Below the pieces are notes generated by a model. That model searched no databases. It had not been told where the DNA came from and saw only the letters and a program-made list of their open reading frames with translations. A stretch of 64,000 nt of DNA from Amylibacter sp. (GTDB lineage: Bacteria > Pseudomonadota > Alphaproteobacteria > Rhodobacterales > Rhodobacteraceae), in contig JAJFHZ010000011.1 in the NCBI GenBank assembly GCA_021775355.1, forward strand, positions 48,251 to 112,250, written 5' to 3'. Numbering within the stretch: position 1 is the first letter of the stretch; each line of letters begins with the position of its first letter. The position numbers were made by a program, and so were the translations under genes. This document shows positions 19,173-30,209 of this stretch, one piece after another.

Positions 19173-20395
19173 AGTACCTTGCCTTGCAGCATTTTAGGTA
19201 ATTCACCAGTTAATCCAGCAGCCTGACGAATAAGGCCACGACGTAGGTTTGGTGCTGAATTTACAAGTCCCAATCCGGCATCACGTATAGATCGTAATAA
19301 TGGATTATTATTTGAAAACAGTTTGTTAATAGAGTCTGTTGATGCAACGGATGAACTTGTATCAAAACGGCGCCATTGTTGAAAACGTCTTAGAACATTT
19401 ATCGTTCCAATATCTTCGCCGCGGCGCATTGCAAGTGCCAGAACTTCTGTCAAAGCAGCTATATCACGCAACCCCAAATTCAACCCTTGCCCCGCCAACG
19501 GGTGCACACCGTGGGCTGCATCGCCCACCAAAGCTAAGCGATGGTCAACAAAACGATCCGCCAATGTCAGGTTCAACGGATACGAATAGCGCCCGCCTTT
19601 CAGTGAAATTTCACCTAGAAAATCACCGAAACATGGGCGCAGGCAAGCCATATAATCCGTATCATTCATCGCAGATATTTCAGCAGCCCGCTCACTTGTT
19701 TCCGTCCAAACGATCGAAGATACATTATCGTTCAAAGGTAATATCGCCAATGGCCCAGCCGGCATAAAAAACTGATGCGCCGTATTTTTATGTGGTAGTT
19801 CGTGGGCGATCGCACAAACTAAACTTGTCTGATTATAGTCCCAGCCACTACGCTTGATCCCGGCACGAGCCGCCACCTGACTTTTGCGCCCATCACAGCC
19901 GATCAACAATTTAGCGGACAGGGATTTTCCGCCTGCCAACTCAACCGAAACACCCCCTGCATCAATTCTCTGATCAACGACCGTGGTCTGATCCAAATGT
20001 TGAATGGCCGCAGTATTTTCAATCGCGCGCAACAACGCTTGGCGCAAAAAGCGGTCTTCCAGCATATAGCCCATCGGGCCTTCTTCAATCTCGGTGTGAT
20101 CGAAATGCACAAACCAAGGTGCTGCCCCTTCGCCCGCGCGGCCATCACTGACCTTGATGTCCAACATCGGGCAACTGTTTGCTGCGACATCCGCCCAAAC
20201 GCCCAGAACATTCAGCATGTTCTTAGAGGTCAAAGCCAGTGCATAACCGCGCCCGTCAAATTCAGGTGCCGCCAGAATTTCTTTTGGCATCGCGTCAATC
20301 AGGATCACGTCCAACCCGACCTGGGCCAAAGCCAGTGCCGCTGCACTTCCGTTCAGGCCACCACCGACAATAATAATATCTGCATCTTGTTTCAT
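19169..20395 (-). CDS. UbiH/UbiF/VisC-family FAD-dependent hydroxylase
   Basis: A 408-residue flavoprotein monooxygenase. It has the FAD Rossmann motif [18 protein letters not shown] near residue 7 and the second FAD motif [20 protein letters not shown] near residue 285, as in the ubiquinone-biosynthesis hydroxylases. These enzymes add hydroxyls to the ubiquinone ring; which ring position cannot be told from sequence. The ATG at 20395 (MKQDADIII) puts the FAD motif where it belongs; longer forms add an unrelated N-terminus. Confidence 0.9.
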   Translation of the reverse strand: MKQDADIIIVGGGLNGSAAALALAQVGLDVILIDAMPKEILAAPEFDGRGYALALTSKNMLNVLGVWADVAANSCPMLDIKVSDGRAGEGAAPWFVHFDHTEIEEGPMGYMLEDRFLRQALLRAIENTAAIQHLDQTTVVDQRIDAGGVSVELAGGKSLSAKLLIGCDGRKSQVAARAGIKRSGWDYNQTSLVCAIAHELPHKNTAHQFFMPAGPLAILPLNDNVSSIVWTETSERAAEISAMNDTDYMACLRPCFGDFLGEISLKGGRYSYPLNLTLADRFVDHRLALVGDAAHGVHPLAGQGLNLGLRDIAALTEVLALAMRRGEDIGTINVLRRFQQWRRFDTSSSVASTDSINKLFSNNNPLLRSIRDAGLGLVNSAPNLRRGLIRQAAGLTGELPKMLQGKVL

Positions 20396-20474
20396 AATAC
20401 CAAATAAGACCTTAAATCGATGATTGTCCACCTGACAATGCGCCGCTACTGTCTTGTTAAAAAGGAGTCCGAAA

Positions 20475-21806
20475 ATGCCAAACGATTTGTTGAAAAAAAC
20501 CGCAAGCGATCTGGGTCGTTTGATAGAGCTTCGCACGATAAGCCCGCTGGAATTAACAACAAATTTTCTCGAAGCTATAGATCAGAACCCAATTGCGGAT
20601 CGAATTTATGCACGCATAATACCTGATCGCGCTTTAGCAGAAGCGCAGGCGGCAACTACGCGTGCGGTGCAAGGCACCCGTATCGGGCCATTGGACGGTG
20701 TGCCAATTTCATGGAAAGACCTGTTTGATACGGCAGGTACAGCCACCGAAGCCGGCTCTGCCTTTCTGAAGGATCATGTTCCTGATGAAGATGCCACGGT
20801 GCTAAATAACGCCACGCATGCGGGTCTGATATGTTTGGGTAAAACCCATATGTCGGAACTGGCGTTTTCAGGTCTGGGATTTAACCCTGTCACAGAAACG
20901 CCACCTTGTGTGAATGATTTAGATGCAGTTGCTGGCGGGTCGTCGTCAGGTGCGGCAGCATCGGTTGCATTTGATTTGGCGGCGGCAGGAATAGGTTCGG
21001 ACACAGGTGGGTCGGTGCGTATTCCGTCAGCCTGGAATGATCTTGTCGGGTTAAAGACCACGTCCGGGTTATTATCCCTCAAAGGTGCCGTGCCACTTTG
21101 TGCCAAGTTTGACACTGTTGGGCCTTTATGCCGTTCGGTTGAAGATGCCGCCAACCTGTTCACAGCCCTTGGCGGCACTGCACCAATATCTTTGGTTCGA
21201 TCAGACCTAAAGGGCAAACGTTTCGCGATTTGCTCAACCGTTGCGCTTGATGAACTGGAACCCGAACCCAAACGCGCATTTGAAGAGGCTGTCCTTTCAT
21301 TGCAAGCTACAGGCGTTCAAGTGGAAGAACTGGAAATTCCGGAACTTGCACAAGCTATGCCATTGTCCGCCTGCCTGTTCACCACCGAAGCGTATGCCCA
21401 GTGGCGTAAAGAAATCGAAGCGCGACCGGAATTGATGTTCACTGAAATTCGTGATCGGTTTTTGGTTGGCAAAGATTTTAAAGGTTACGAATATGTAGAA
21501 GCCTGGCAAACGCTTGATCGGTTGCGGGCCGCATATGTCACGCGTACCGCAGGCTATGATGCGGTAATTTTACCATCATCCGCGATTTTACCCCCCAATA
21601 TTCACAAACTCGGGGCAGACCGTGCTTATTATATTCGCGCCAACTTGCTGGCCTTGCGCAACACGCGTATCGGCAATTTGATGGGATTATGCAGTCTGAC
21701 CTTACCAACGAAACACGCCTCTTGTGGGCTGATGATCAATTGCAATCCATTCGAAGAACGCAAGTTACTGGCATTGGGGGCAGAGATTGAGCGCGCTTTG
21801 GCGTAG
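20475..21806 (+). CDS. Amidase-signature family protein
   Basis: A 443-residue amidase. The Ser-Ser-Lys triad is visible: Lys81 in PISWKDLFDTAG, the Ser cluster 156-158 in AGGSSSGAA, and Ser180 in GSDTGGSVRIPS. Members hydrolyse a wide range of amides, or act as GatA when gatB and gatC are adjacent; those are absent here, so a catabolic or detoxifying amidase is likelier. A strong ribosome-binding site AAGGAG at 20462-20467 lies 7 bases before the ATG and decides the start. A dapC-like aminotransferase follows after 121 bases. Confidence 0.9.
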   Translation: MPNDLLKKTASDLGRLIELRTISPLELTTNFLEAIDQNPIADRIYARIIPDRALAEAQAATTRAVQGTRIGPLDGVPISWKDLFDTAGTATEAGSAFLKDHVPDEDATVLNNATHAGLICLGKTHMSELAFSGLGFNPVTETPPCVNDLDAVAGGSSSGAAASVAFDLAAAGIGSDTGGSVRIPSAWNDLVGLKTTSGLLSLKGAVPLCAKFDTVGPLCRSVEDAANLFTALGGTAPISLVRSDLKGKRFAICSTVALDELEPEPKRAFEEAVLSLQATGVQVEELEIPELAQAMPLSACLFTTEAYAQWRKEIEARPELMFTEIRDRFLVGKDFKGYEYVEAWQTLDRLRAAYVTRTAGYDAVILPSSAILPPNIHKLGADRAYYIRANLLALRNTRIGNLMGLCSLTLPTKHASCGLMINCNPFEERKLLALGAEIERALA

Positions 21807-21927
21807 GCAAAAAAGCCACATTACCCTGTTTCTCATGGAAATATCCCAAAAACACGTTGGAGATTAAGGCATTATTGGGTAAACTGCAAAGAAATGGGGC
21901 ACTTAGACCCCGAAGATGAGGCAGTAC

Positions 21928-23115
21928 ATGCAGTTTCCAGAGCGGTTTTCGAACTTGCCCGAATACGCATTTCCACGTTTACGCGCCCTGTTGGATCACC
22001 ATCCGGCAGGCGGCGAAGTTGTTCATATGACGATTGGTGAACCGAAACATAAGTTTCCCGCGTTCATAACAGATACAATCACACAACATGCGACTGGATT
22101 TAACAAATATCCGCCTAATCAGGGCTGTCCTGAATTACTGGGTTCGATCACAGGCTGGCTTAAACGCCGCTATGATGTTGCAATGGATGCGAATACGCAA
22201 ATTATGGCCCTGAACGGCTCTCGCGAAGGTCTGTTCAATTCCTGTCTGGCCCTTTGCCCTGAACATAAGAATGGTCATATACCAAACGTCCTGATCCCGA
22301 ACCCATTCTATCAGGTTTATGCCGTGGCTACACTTGCGGCCAACGCAACGCCTGTTTTTGTGTCCGCCCACCAGCAAAATGGTTTCATGCCGGATTATGC
22401 ATCCCTTGGTGAAGAAACGTTGAACAACACCGCAATCGCCTACATCTGTTCGCCTTCCAACCCACAAGGGGCAGTGGCTTCTTATGATTATTGGGCTGAT
22501 TTGATCAGATTGGCAGAGAAACACGATTTCTACATCTTCGCCGATGAATGTTATTCCGAAATTTATCGCACAACCCCGCCCGTAGGTGTTTTGCAGGTTG
22601 CCAATGAAATCGGGGCCGATCCCGAACGCATTCTGGCATTCCATTCTTTATCCAAACGCTCGAACCTACCCGGTCTTCGGTCCGGTTTTGTTGCAGGCGG
22701 GCCAAAATCGTTGGTTAAATTAAAACAGTTGCGTGATTATGCAGGTGCACCTTTGCCGCTGCCGTTGCAAATGGCTGCGGCTGCAGCGTGGGACGATGAA
22801 AATCATGTTATTGAAAACCGCGCGGCCTACGCAAAGAAATACGCGATTGCCGATCAGGTCTTCGGCAACATCAAAGGTTATTCCAGCCCCGAAGCAGGTT
22901 TCTTTTTGTGGCTTCCCGTCGAAGATGGCGAAGCGGCAGCCCTGAAAATCTGGCAAACGACAGGCGTGCGCGTTTTGCCCGGCGAATATCTGGCACGCCC
23001 AACAATAAAGGATGATCCCGCAAAGGGGTACATTCGTGTGGCCCTTGTGGCCCCTGAGCAGGAAATCACGCGTGGTCTGAAAGCAATACGCGCGTGTTTG
23101 TATGAGGTAGTATAG
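21928..23115 (+). CDS. dapC: Class I/II aminotransferase, DapC-like (succinyl-diaminopimelate type)
   Basis: A 395-residue fold-type I PLP enzyme. The PLP lysine is in HSLSKRSNLPGLRSGF near residue 240, a version of the motif typical of proteobacterial N-succinyl-LL-diaminopimelate aminotransferases; SPSNPQGAV carries the conserved Asn and DECYSEIY the PLP Asp. That would place it in lysine and peptidoglycan precursor synthesis, downstream of the asd product made by the gene at 34040. GAGG six bases upstream of 21928 favours that ATG over one at 21916. Other class I transaminase functions remain possible. Confidence 0.8.
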   Translation: MQFPERFSNLPEYAFPRLRALLDHHPAGGEVVHMTIGEPKHKFPAFITDTITQHATGFNKYPPNQGCPELLGSITGWLKRRYDVAMDANTQIMALNGSREGLFNSCLALCPEHKNGHIPNVLIPNPFYQVYAVATLAANATPVFVSAHQQNGFMPDYASLGEETLNNTAIAYICSPSNPQGAVASYDYWADLIRLAEKHDFYIFADECYSEIYRTTPPVGVLQVANEIGADPERILAFHSLSKRSNLPGLRSGFVAGGPKSLVKLKQLRDYAGAPLPLPLQMAAAAAWDDENHVIENRAAYAKKYAIADQVFGNIKGYSSPEAGFFLWLPVEDGEAAALKIWQTTGVRVLPGEYLARPTIKDDPAKGYIRVALVAPEQEITRGLKAIRACLYEVV

Positions 23116-25845
23116 ATGGCTTATCAAACTAAACCCCGCGACCCATTATTGGAAGAGCATATGCAGGCCGCCATTCAGCGGCGCGGATCAGAACTGATCG
23201 GCTTTGCCTTGCTTGCTATCGGCGCTCTGTTTGCGTTGATATTATGGAGCTATTCACCTGACGACCCAAATCGTTTCAACGTCACCTCTCAACCCGCACA
23301 AAACATGTTGGGCGAGTTTGGTGCTGCCGTTGCCAGTACACTGATCCTGACCATTGGCAAAGCCGCTTGGGTTATTCCGGTGTTTATGCTGACTTGGGGC
23401 TTGCGTTTTATTTTGCATATCGGTGAAGTGCGTGCAGTAAGCCGCGTGATTTTCTCACCTATATTCGCCGCTATTACAGCTATTCTTTTTGCCGCCCATG
23501 TTCCGGCCGAAACCTGGAGCCATAGTTTTGGTCTGGGTGGGCTGTTCGGTGACATGGCTTTTGGATTATTGGTCGATTTAAGCCCTCTAAGCCTTGGCTT
23601 TGGTGTTGCGATGATGACCCTTTTACTGGGTGCGGTTTTTGCAGCACTCGGCCTTTATGCCCATGGTTTCACACTTCCTGAATTGCGCGTGATTGGCCGC
23701 TATGCAGTCATCGCCATAATCCTGTCTTATGCCAGCATTGTGAGTGCTTTTACGGCCATCGTTCGTAAAATCCAAACGTACAAAGCGCAAGTTGCTAATC
23801 GCCCGAAACCCCCTGCAAGTTTCCCCACACCACACTCCGCTGCAACCGCTGAACATGCACAACCTGTAATGGCTGAACAATATCCTGAACTTGTTGCACC
23901 CGCTTCAAAACCTGTAAAAAAGTTATCAATGCCGTCCTTACCCAGCTTTGGACTGGGCAAAAAGCAAGATCAGGAAGCCGCAGAACCATTTGCACACATT
24001 GAACCAAAATTGGAAAATTCGCCGGAAGAACGCGTCAAATTGCGTATCTCTGAAGCGATTAAAAGTAAGGTTTCAGCCAAACGTGCGGCAGATCTATCAG
24101 CGGAACGTGTAGAACCTGTTTTAACACAGAATACCCTTTCGGAATCCGCTCAAACTGCTTCCGCCGCCCTAACTGGCGATACTGAACTGGATTTAAACGA
24201 TCCAGTGGAAAATATCTTTGCGATTCCAACGACAGAGCCAAAACATGTGGTTCAACATACAACGTCAAAACCTGTTCAAAAAAGCAAAAAAGCCAAGGCA
24301 GAAGCACAACCAAGTCTGTTCGCGGGCGCAAAAACCGCTGATTATGAAACCCCGCCCTTAGGGTTGCTGGCCAGCCCAACAACCATTGTGCGCCACCATC
24401 TTAGTGATGAAGCACTGGAACAAAACGCGCGTCTTTTGGAAAATGTGCTTGATGACTATGGTGTCAAAGGTGAAATCGTTTCCGTCCGTCCCGGCCCTGT
24501 TGTAACCATGTATGAACTGGAACCGGCACCCGGTTTGAAAGCCAGCCGCGTAATCGGCCTGGCCGATGATATTGCACGCTCCATGTCTGCCCTGTCCGCG
24601 CGTGTCTCTACCGTCCCGGGTCGTTCTGTTGTTGGTATCGAACTGCCGAACGAAAACCGCGAAACTGTTTTATTGCGCGAGCTGCTTTCAGGTAAAGATT
24701 ACGGCGACGGCAACGATGCACTGCCTCTTGCCTTAGGCAAAGACATTGGTGGGCAGTCAATTGTCGCGAACCTTGCAAAAATGCCGCATCTTTTGATTGC
24801 AGGAACGACGGGTGCGGGTAAATCTGTGGCGATAAATACGATGATCTTGTCACTGCTATACAAATTGTCACCCGAAGATTGCCGCATGATCATGATCGAT
24901 CCGAAAATGTTGGAATTGTCGGTTTATGACGGCATCCCGCATCTTCTGTCTCCTGTTGTCACCGACCCCAAAAAAGCCGTTGTGGCCCTGAAATGGGTAG
25001 TAGGCGAAATGGAAGAACGTTACCGTAAAATGTCCAAAATGGGCGTGCGTAATGTCGGCGGATACAATGCGCGCGTGGCTGATGCACTGAAAAAAGGTGA
25101 AAACTTTGATCGCACCGTGCAAACTGGTTTCGCCGAAGATACAGGTGAACCAATCTTTGAGACCGAGTCTATCACCCCGGAAAAACTGCCCTACATTGTT
25201 GTGATTGTCGATGAGATGGCAGACTTGATGATGGTTGCGGGCAAGGAAATTGAAGCCTGCATTCAACGCCTTGCACAAATGGCGCGGGCTTCTGGTATCC
25301 ATCTTGTGATGGCAACACAACGCCCGTCCGTAGATGTAATTACAGGTACGATCAAAGCCAACTTCCCGACACGAATTTCGTTTCAGGTGACCTCGAAAAT
25401 TGACAGCCGTACCATACTTGGGGAAATGGGTGCCGAACAACTTCTGGGCATGGGCGATATGCTTTACATGGAGGGTGGCGGTAAAATTACCCGTATTCAC
25501 GGACCTTTTGCCAGCGATGAAGAGGTTGAAGAGGTCGTGAACCATCTGAAATCCTTCGGCGCGCCCGAATATGTCAACGGCGTAGTTGACGGCCCCGAAG
25601 GCAATAAAGAAAGCGATATTGATCTGGTGCTGGGCCTTGGTGGAAACACCGGCAAGGAAGACGCCCTATATGATCAAGCAGTGGCAATTGTTGCCAATGA
25701 CCGCAAATGTTCAACGTCCTATATCCAACGCAAGCTTTCTGTCGGTTACAACAAAGCCGCCAAGATCGTCGAGCAAATGGAAGAGCAGGGCATCGTATCG
25801 CCTGCAAATCATGTAGGTAAACGCGATATTTTATTGCCGGAATAA
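23116..25845 (+). CDS. ftsK: DNA translocase FtsK
   Basis: A 909-residue FtsK. The first 200 residues hold four membrane helices that anchor the protein at the septum; residues 220-420 form a charged, low-complexity linker, shorter than in E. coli; then come the alpha/beta motor domains with Walker A (GTTGAGKSV near residue 560) and Walker B ([10 protein letters not shown] near residue 700), and the C-terminal gamma winged helix ([20 protein letters not shown]) that reads KOPS sequences. FtsK pumps DNA for chromosome dimer resolution and links segregation to division. It starts directly after the dapC-like stop, with little room for a promoter. Confidence 0.96.
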   Translation: MAYQTKPRDPLLEEHMQAAIQRRGSELIGFALLAIGALFALILWSYSPDDPNRFNVTSQPAQNMLGEFGAAVASTLILTIGKAAWVIPVFMLTWGLRFILHIGEVRAVSRVIFSPIFAAITAILFAAHVPAETWSHSFGLGGLFGDMAFGLLVDLSPLSLGFGVAMMTLLLGAVFAALGLYAHGFTLPELRVIGRYAVIAIILSYASIVSAFTAIVRKIQTYKAQVANRPKPPASFPTPHSAATAEHAQPVMAEQYPELVAPASKPVKKLSMPSLPSFGLGKKQDQEAAEPFAHIEPKLENSPEERVKLRISEAIKSKVSAKRAADLSAERVEPVLTQNTLSESAQTASAALTGDTELDLNDPVENIFAIPTTEPKHVVQHTTSKPVQKSKKAKAEAQPSLFAGAKTADYETPPLGLLASPTTIVRHHLSDEALEQNARLLENVLDDYGVKGEIVSVRPGPVVTMYELEPAPGLKASRVIGLADDIARSMSALSARVSTVPGRSVVGIELPNENRETVLLRELLSGKDYGDGNDALPLALGKDIGGQSIVANLAKMPHLLIAGTTGAGKSVAINTMILSLLYKLSPEDCRMIMIDPKMLELSVYDGIPHLLSPVVTDPKKAVVALKWVVGEMEERYRKMSKMGVRNVGGYNARVADALKKGENFDRTVQTGFAEDTGEPIFETESITPEKLPYIVVIVDEMADLMMVAGKEIEACIQRLAQMARASGIHLVMATQRPSVDVITGTIKANFPTRISFQVTSKIDSRTILGEMGAEQLLGMGDMLYMEGGGKITRIHGPFASDEEVEEVVNHLKSFGAPEYVNGVVDGPEGNKESDIDLVLGLGGNTGKEDALYDQAVAIVANDRKCSTSYIQRKLSVGYNKAAKIVEQMEEQGIVSPANHVGKRDILLPE

Positions 25846-25925
25846 CATCGGCAGTTTCCGGCCATAAACACAACCGTGATTTCATATACATTTGAAATTG
25901 CGTATATAATGATTAAATGGGTCTT

Positions 25926-26537
25926 ATGAAGATAATTATTAAACTTGCCGCTATAATCCTTTGCCTTGCCCCTACGGTTGCCGGTGCTGAAAAGCTATCG
26001 CTTGACCAGCTATCTGCCTATCTTAATCAACTGAATTCCGCCAAGGGCGGTTTTACCCAAATGAACCCTGACAATACGCGTTCTAAAGGTGAGTTTATGA
26101 TCAAGCGCCCCGGACGTATGCGGTTTGAATATGCAAACCCCAACCCTGCCCTCGTGGTTGCAAGCAGTGGGCAAATCGCGATCTTCGACAAGAAATCCTC
26201 TTCCGGACCGCAGGGCTTTCCGATCGGTAGAACACCTTTGGGGATCATCCTGAAAAAGAATGTAAACCTTAGGGCAAGCGGTATGATAATCGCCCATGTC
26301 GAAGAGGGGTTATTAACGAAAGTAACAGCACAAGATCCCAAACACCCAGATTATGGCAACATTCAACTTGTCTTTACAGCAGATCCGGTAGCGCTACGCG
26401 AATGGGTTGTAACAGACCAATCAGGCCAACAAACAACCGTGGTTTTAGGGAACTTAAATAAACGGGTTCATCTGCCCGAAAGCCTGTTCGATATAGACCA
26501 GATCGCGGTTGATCTTGGGCCAATATCGGACAGATAA
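25926..26537 (+). CDS. lolA: Outer-membrane lipoprotein carrier protein LolA
   Basis: About 203 residues with a signal peptide (MKIIIKLAAIILCLAPTVAGA) and the LolA half-barrel: GGFTQMNPDN with the early Gln/Asn strand, then GEFMIKRPGRMRFEY, the lineage-typical core motif. LolA shuttles lipoproteins from LolCDE to the outer membrane. An ATG nine bases upstream (25917) is a possible alternative start. The position after ftsK is conserved in many proteobacteria. It converges with the lytic transglycosylase gene, 4 bases apart. Confidence 0.93.
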   Translation: MKIIIKLAAIILCLAPTVAGAEKLSLDQLSAYLNQLNSAKGGFTQMNPDNTRSKGEFMIKRPGRMRFEYANPNPALVVASSGQIAIFDKKSSSGPQGFPIGRTPLGIILKKNVNLRASGMIIAHVEEGLLTKVTAQDPKHPDYGNIQLVFTADPVALREWVVTDQSGQQTTVVLGNLNKRVHLPESLFDIDQIAVDLGPISDR

Positions 26538-26541
26538 GGTG

Positions 26542-27117
26542 TTAACCGCAAGTTCTAAGCTGGCCCTGATACATTATCGCACGCGCTTCAGCATCATTTG
26601 CGACGCGTAATAACCACGCCTTCTTGCGATAAGTTCCGCGCGCATAGCCGGTATGTCCATCATGATAAGCCAGATACTGGTTATACATGTCATATTTTGA
26701 AATGCCGTTGCGTCGTTCGCTTTTGTCCATATACCAGCCCATAAAATCTATGGAATCTTCAAAATTGTTACGCTTTGCCCCAAAGCCGCCCGCATCGCGT
26801 TTATATTCGGCCCATGTGGCATCCAATGCTTGCGAATATCCATAAGCTGATGATTGACGCCCCATCGGGATTACACCCAAAGCATAACGATTCGGTGTTC
26901 TGGCATCCGGTTTAAATCGCGATTCCTGATAAATCGCCGCCAGAAAAATAGGCGTGGGAATCCCCCACTTACGTTCGGCTTTATCCATAGCCTTAAACCA
27001 TCCGGGGCGTTGGGATTTCATCGAACAGGCATTATCCAGATTACGCGGCGGGCCTTTGCCCCCGCCCGAACAAGACACTAATATCAATGCGGTTATCAGT
27101 AAGAATGTTTTTTTCAT
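26542..27117 (-). CDS. Transglycosylase SLT-domain lipoprotein
   Basis: A 191-residue protein with a lipoprotein signal (LITALILVSC, Cys near residue 15) and a lysozyme-like SLT fold: IFLAAIYQESRFKPDA carries the catalytic Glu and the ES motif, and YGYSQALDATWAEY the second family motif. It should cleave the glycan strands of peptidoglycan from the inner face of the outer membrane. The ATG at 27117 gives a proper signal peptide; an earlier in-frame ATG would bury it. Confidence 0.87.
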   Translation of the reverse strand: MKKTFLLITALILVSCSGGGKGPPRNLDNACSMKSQRPGWFKAMDKAERKWGIPTPIFLAAIYQESRFKPDARTPNRYALGVIPMGRQSSAYGYSQALDATWAEYKRDAGGFGAKRNNFEDSIDFMGWYMDKSERRNGISKYDMYNQYLAYHDGHTGYARGTYRKKAWLLRVANDAEARAIMYQGQLRTCG

Positions 27118-27180
27118 CTGCTCTCTACCCAGTCTGTCGCTGGCCTTTGAGTGCATCATAATCGAAGATGGCCCAAATGT

Positions 27181-28062
27181 TTAGACAAAAAACGCCAGTG
27201 TTATCGGGATTGTGATAACGGACAGAAGTGTTGAGACTACAACAAGCCCGGCAACCTCCCCCGCATCGGCACCATATTTCTCGGCCAGCAGGTAAGAGGT
27301 GACGGCAACTGGCGTGGAAACCTGCATCACCAGCACGGCCAATGCGACAGGTTCCAGTTCAAAATACAGGCCCGTCGCCCAGGCCAAACCCACACAAATC
27401 AACACCTTGAACAAGGACAGCCCGAACGCACGTCCAAAACTGTCCGCCTTCAACCGTGCCAGTGCCACACCCAACGTGATTAACATCAACGGTATGGCCA
27501 TTTGCCCGACCAGTTCCAGCGTGTTGGTCAACCATTGGGGTGTTTCCCACCCATTATACAGAAACAATGCCCCCAACAAAGTGGCCCCAACCAAGGGCTC
27601 TTTGACAACTTTCATCAAAGACCCGCCACCGGAAACCAGCCAGACACCAAATGAAAACGAATATACCGCCATCACTGCAAAAATGATGATCGCATAACTT
27701 AAACCTGCCTCTCCAAAGGCGAATAATGCCAATGGTAAGCCCAAATTGCCTGTGTTTCCGAAAATAAGCGGTGCCAGATATGTGCGCAGATCCAAACGCA
27801 TCACTTTCAGAACAACTGTAAAAACGGCTGTAACTGCCAAATAAGCCACACAGGCTGCCACAAATGTAGCCCCCAATGCACCACGATCTATTTCTGCTTT
27901 CATCAGGGCCACAAAGATCAGACACGGCACCGAAAAAGTCATCGCCAATTGCGTGACAAAGGCAACACGATACTCATGCCCGCGCTTTACCCAGACAAAG
28001 CCGATTAAGGCTAAAAGAAAGACTGGCGCAACGATTTGCAGCACTGTTGTCAATAAGTTCAC
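27181..28062 (-). CDS. AEC-family (auxin efflux carrier-type) transporter
   Basis: A 293-residue membrane protein with about ten hydrophobic helices and the conserved core segments LIFGNTGNLGLPLALFAFGE and TPVAVTSYLLAEKYG, which identify the AEC/MdcF-type permease family. Bacterial members move malonate, malate or other organic acids; the substrate here is unknown. Only the 103 bases shared with the divergent hspQ gene lie upstream. Confidence 0.88.
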   Translation of the reverse strand: MNLLTTVLQIVAPVFLLALIGFVWVKRGHEYRVAFVTQLAMTFSVPCLIFVALMKAEIDRGALGATFVAACVAYLAVTAVFTVVLKVMRLDLRTYLAPLIFGNTGNLGLPLALFAFGEAGLSYAIIIFAVMAVYSFSFGVWLVSGGGSLMKVVKEPLVGATLLGALFLYNGWETPQWLTNTLELVGQMAIPLMLITLGVALARLKADSFGRAFGLSLFKVLICVGLAWATGLYFELEPVALAVLVMQVSTPVAVTSYLLAEKYGADAGEVAGLVVVSTLLSVITIPITLAFFV

Positions 28063-28165
28063 AGACTGTTTCCCTATTTTTTGTTGATTTTTGTGTCAGT
28101 TTTCTAGATTCATTGTCTTATAAACGATTAGATGCAAGCTAGAATTAGGGGATTCGAGGCAAACC

Positions 28166-28492
28166 GTGCTACAAGTTAATGCAAAATATGGGATCGGAAC
28201 TGTCGTTCGCCACAGAAAACACCCGTTTCGCGGCGTGATATTTGACGTGGATCCACAATTTTCCAACACGGAAGAATGGTGGGAGTCTATCCCCGAAGAT
28301 ATGCGCCCCAACAAAGAACAGCCATATTACCACCTGCTGGCCGAAAACGACTCGTCTTATTATGTAGCATATGTTTCAGAACAAAATCTTATGATGGATG
28401 ATACCGGCAAACCCATTGAACACCCCGAAGTTGCAGGTTTATTCAGCCGCACACGCAATGGCCAATACCAGCTTGAAGTGCAGATGAACTAA
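28166..28492 (+). CDS. hspQ: Heat-shock protein HspQ
   Basis: A 108-residue protein of the HspQ/YccV hemimethylated-DNA-binding-like fold, with KYGIGTVVRHRKHPFRGVIF at the start, the PEWW-type motif as NTEEWWESIP and PYYHLLAEN. HspQ is a specificity factor for Lon and was reported to affect DnaA levels. It starts at GTG: GAGG at 28156-28159 lies six bases upstream, and no suitable ATG precedes the conserved segment. Confidence 0.93.
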   Translation: MLQVNAKYGIGTVVRHRKHPFRGVIFDVDPQFSNTEEWWESIPEDMRPNKEQPYYHLLAENDSSYYVAYVSEQNLMMDDTGKPIEHPEVAGLFSRTRNGQYQLEVQMN

Positions 28493-28549
28493 AGCGCCTT
28501 GCATTCGATCTAGGACAAATAACCGATACCAACGCAAATTGTTGTAGGG

Positions 28550-30130
28550 CTAATACCCCAATGCGCAACCATCCTTGCGCGCATCGGATGCGCCTTCCAA
28601 AACGCCCGTTTCATGGTTGATCAGTATGGATTGTGCCCCGCCAATAGGTACTTCTGGTATCGCCACATTATGCCCCATATCGGCCAGTTCTGCCCTGACG
28701 ACATCGCTATAACCGCGCTCCACATTCATCACTGTCCCAGTATCAAAGCAGCGCGGTGCATCCATAGCCGTTTGAGCATCCATACCGAAATCCAGCATGT
28801 TTGACATGAATCGCGCATGGCCATTGGACTGATAGGCCCCGCCCATCACGCCAAACGGCATGGTGACTTTACCGTCCTTGCGCAGCATTCCGGGAATGAT
28901 TGTATGCATCGGCCGACGCCCACCCATCGCTTCATTTGGGTGGCCTTCTTGTAAAGTAAAACCGCTTCCACGATTCTGGAAGTTGATCCCGAATTTTGAT
29001 GACGCCAATCCGGAACCGAAACTATTAAAGATTGAATAAATCAAGGAAACCGACATCAAATTCTTGTCCACTACGGTTAAATAAATCGTATCCTTATGTA
29101 CATTTTCACTGACCTGTGCAGCCGACGCCATCGCATGTTTCGGGTCAATTAAAGCCGCCAGCGCATCCGCCGTATCTTGTGACAGCATGTGATCAAGCCG
29201 CGTCGTTTGGTCAGGGTCGGCGATAATACGGTTGCGGGCATCATAGGCCAGTTTTGCTGCTTCTGCTTCAATATGTGCACGCTGCGCGCCATATGGATCC
29301 ATTCCGGCAATATTGAATTGCGTCAAAATATTATTCATCAAAATCGCTGTGGCGCCTTGCCCGTTCGGCGGATGCTCGACCAATTCCGTACCTTTGTATT
29401 CGCCGGAAATTGGCGTGGTGTATTCACACACGGTATCGGCAAAATCACCCAGCGTATGTACCCCGCCCAGCGCGTTCAAAGACGCAACCATATCTTCAGC
29501 GACTTCACCTTCATAATACCCGCGACGCCCTTCTAGGGCGATACGTTCCAAAACCTCTGCCTGATTTGGGGCACGAAATACCTGTCCAACATTTGGTGCT
29601 TTGCCGCCGAACAAATAAAACTTCTGCGCGTCCCCCTGCAACCTGCCCTCTGCCAGCTTCCAATCAAACGCAACCCGTGGTGCCACAGGAACACCCGCCT
29701 TTGCATAATAAATTGCAGGGGCCAAAAGGGTGGTCATCCCCAATGTCCCATAATCCTGTGACAATCGGCAAAACGCATCAATCGCGCCTGGAATGGTCAC
29801 AGCTTCCACACCCTGTATCGGTACATCCTTATGGCCCGCCGCACGCATTGTTTCCGCCGACAGGCCCGCAGGTGCCCGACCGGACCCGTTCAGGGCAATA
29901 ACCTCATCCGAACCGCCCGGAGACAGCAAAATGAAACAATCCCCGCCAATTCCCGTCATTTGCGGCTCACAAATGCCCAACAAAACAGCAGCGGCAATAG
30001 CTGCATCCACGGCATTGCCGCCACTTTCCAGAATTTGCACAGCCGTTTTAGCCGCCAAAGGGTGTGATGTGGCACACAGACCGTTTGTGGCATAAACAGG
30101 GGAACGGCCGGGATATTGAAAATCGCGCAT
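28550..30130 (-). CDS. ggt: Gamma-glutamyltransferase
   Basis: A 526-residue gamma-glutamyltranspeptidase-family Ntn-hydrolase. Autocleavage occurs before the nucleophilic Thr, here T348 in KDTIYLTVVD, giving the large and small subunits. ALNGSGRAP and the C-terminal ...MGGRRPMHTI are family features. No signal peptide is visible, unlike E. coli Ggt, so it may act in the cytoplasm on gamma-glutamyl amides; a glutathione role is less certain. AAGGAG 6 bases upstream supports the start. A 465-base gene-free region lies upstream. Confidence 0.9.
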   Translation of the reverse strand: MRDFQYPGRSPVYATNGLCATSHPLAAKTAVQILESGGNAVDAAIAAAVLLGICEPQMTGIGGDCFILLSPGGSDEVIALNGSGRAPAGLSAETMRAAGHKDVPIQGVEAVTIPGAIDAFCRLSQDYGTLGMTTLLAPAIYYAKAGVPVAPRVAFDWKLAEGRLQGDAQKFYLFGGKAPNVGQVFRAPNQAEVLERIALEGRRGYYEGEVAEDMVASLNALGGVHTLGDFADTVCEYTTPISGEYKGTELVEHPPNGQGATAILMNNILTQFNIAGMDPYGAQRAHIEAEAAKLAYDARNRIIADPDQTTRLDHMLSQDTADALAALIDPKHAMASAAQVSENVHKDTIYLTVVDKNLMSVSLIYSIFNSFGSGLASSKFGINFQNRGSGFTLQEGHPNEAMGGRRPMHTIIPGMLRKDGKVTMPFGVMGGAYQSNGHARFMSNMLDFGMDAQTAMDAPRCFDTGTVMNVERGYSDVVRAELADMGHNVAIPEVPIGGAQSILINHETGVLEGASDARKDGCALGY

Positions 30131-30209
30131 TTCTTACTCCTTAAGATGCAAGCGCAACAAAAGACCAATAGGACACATTCGTCAATATCAAGAAAAGGAA
30201 AGGTGTAGT

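Noticed and set aside
21840..21915. GGGG/CCCC hairpin before the dapC-like gene
   Set aside because: Four base pairs with an 8-base loop is too weak to call a regulatory element.
24868..25545. 225-codon open frame antisense to ftsK
   Set aside because: Entirely within the conserved FtsK motor domain; composition (His/Phe/Asn-rich) is that of a mirrored coding frame.
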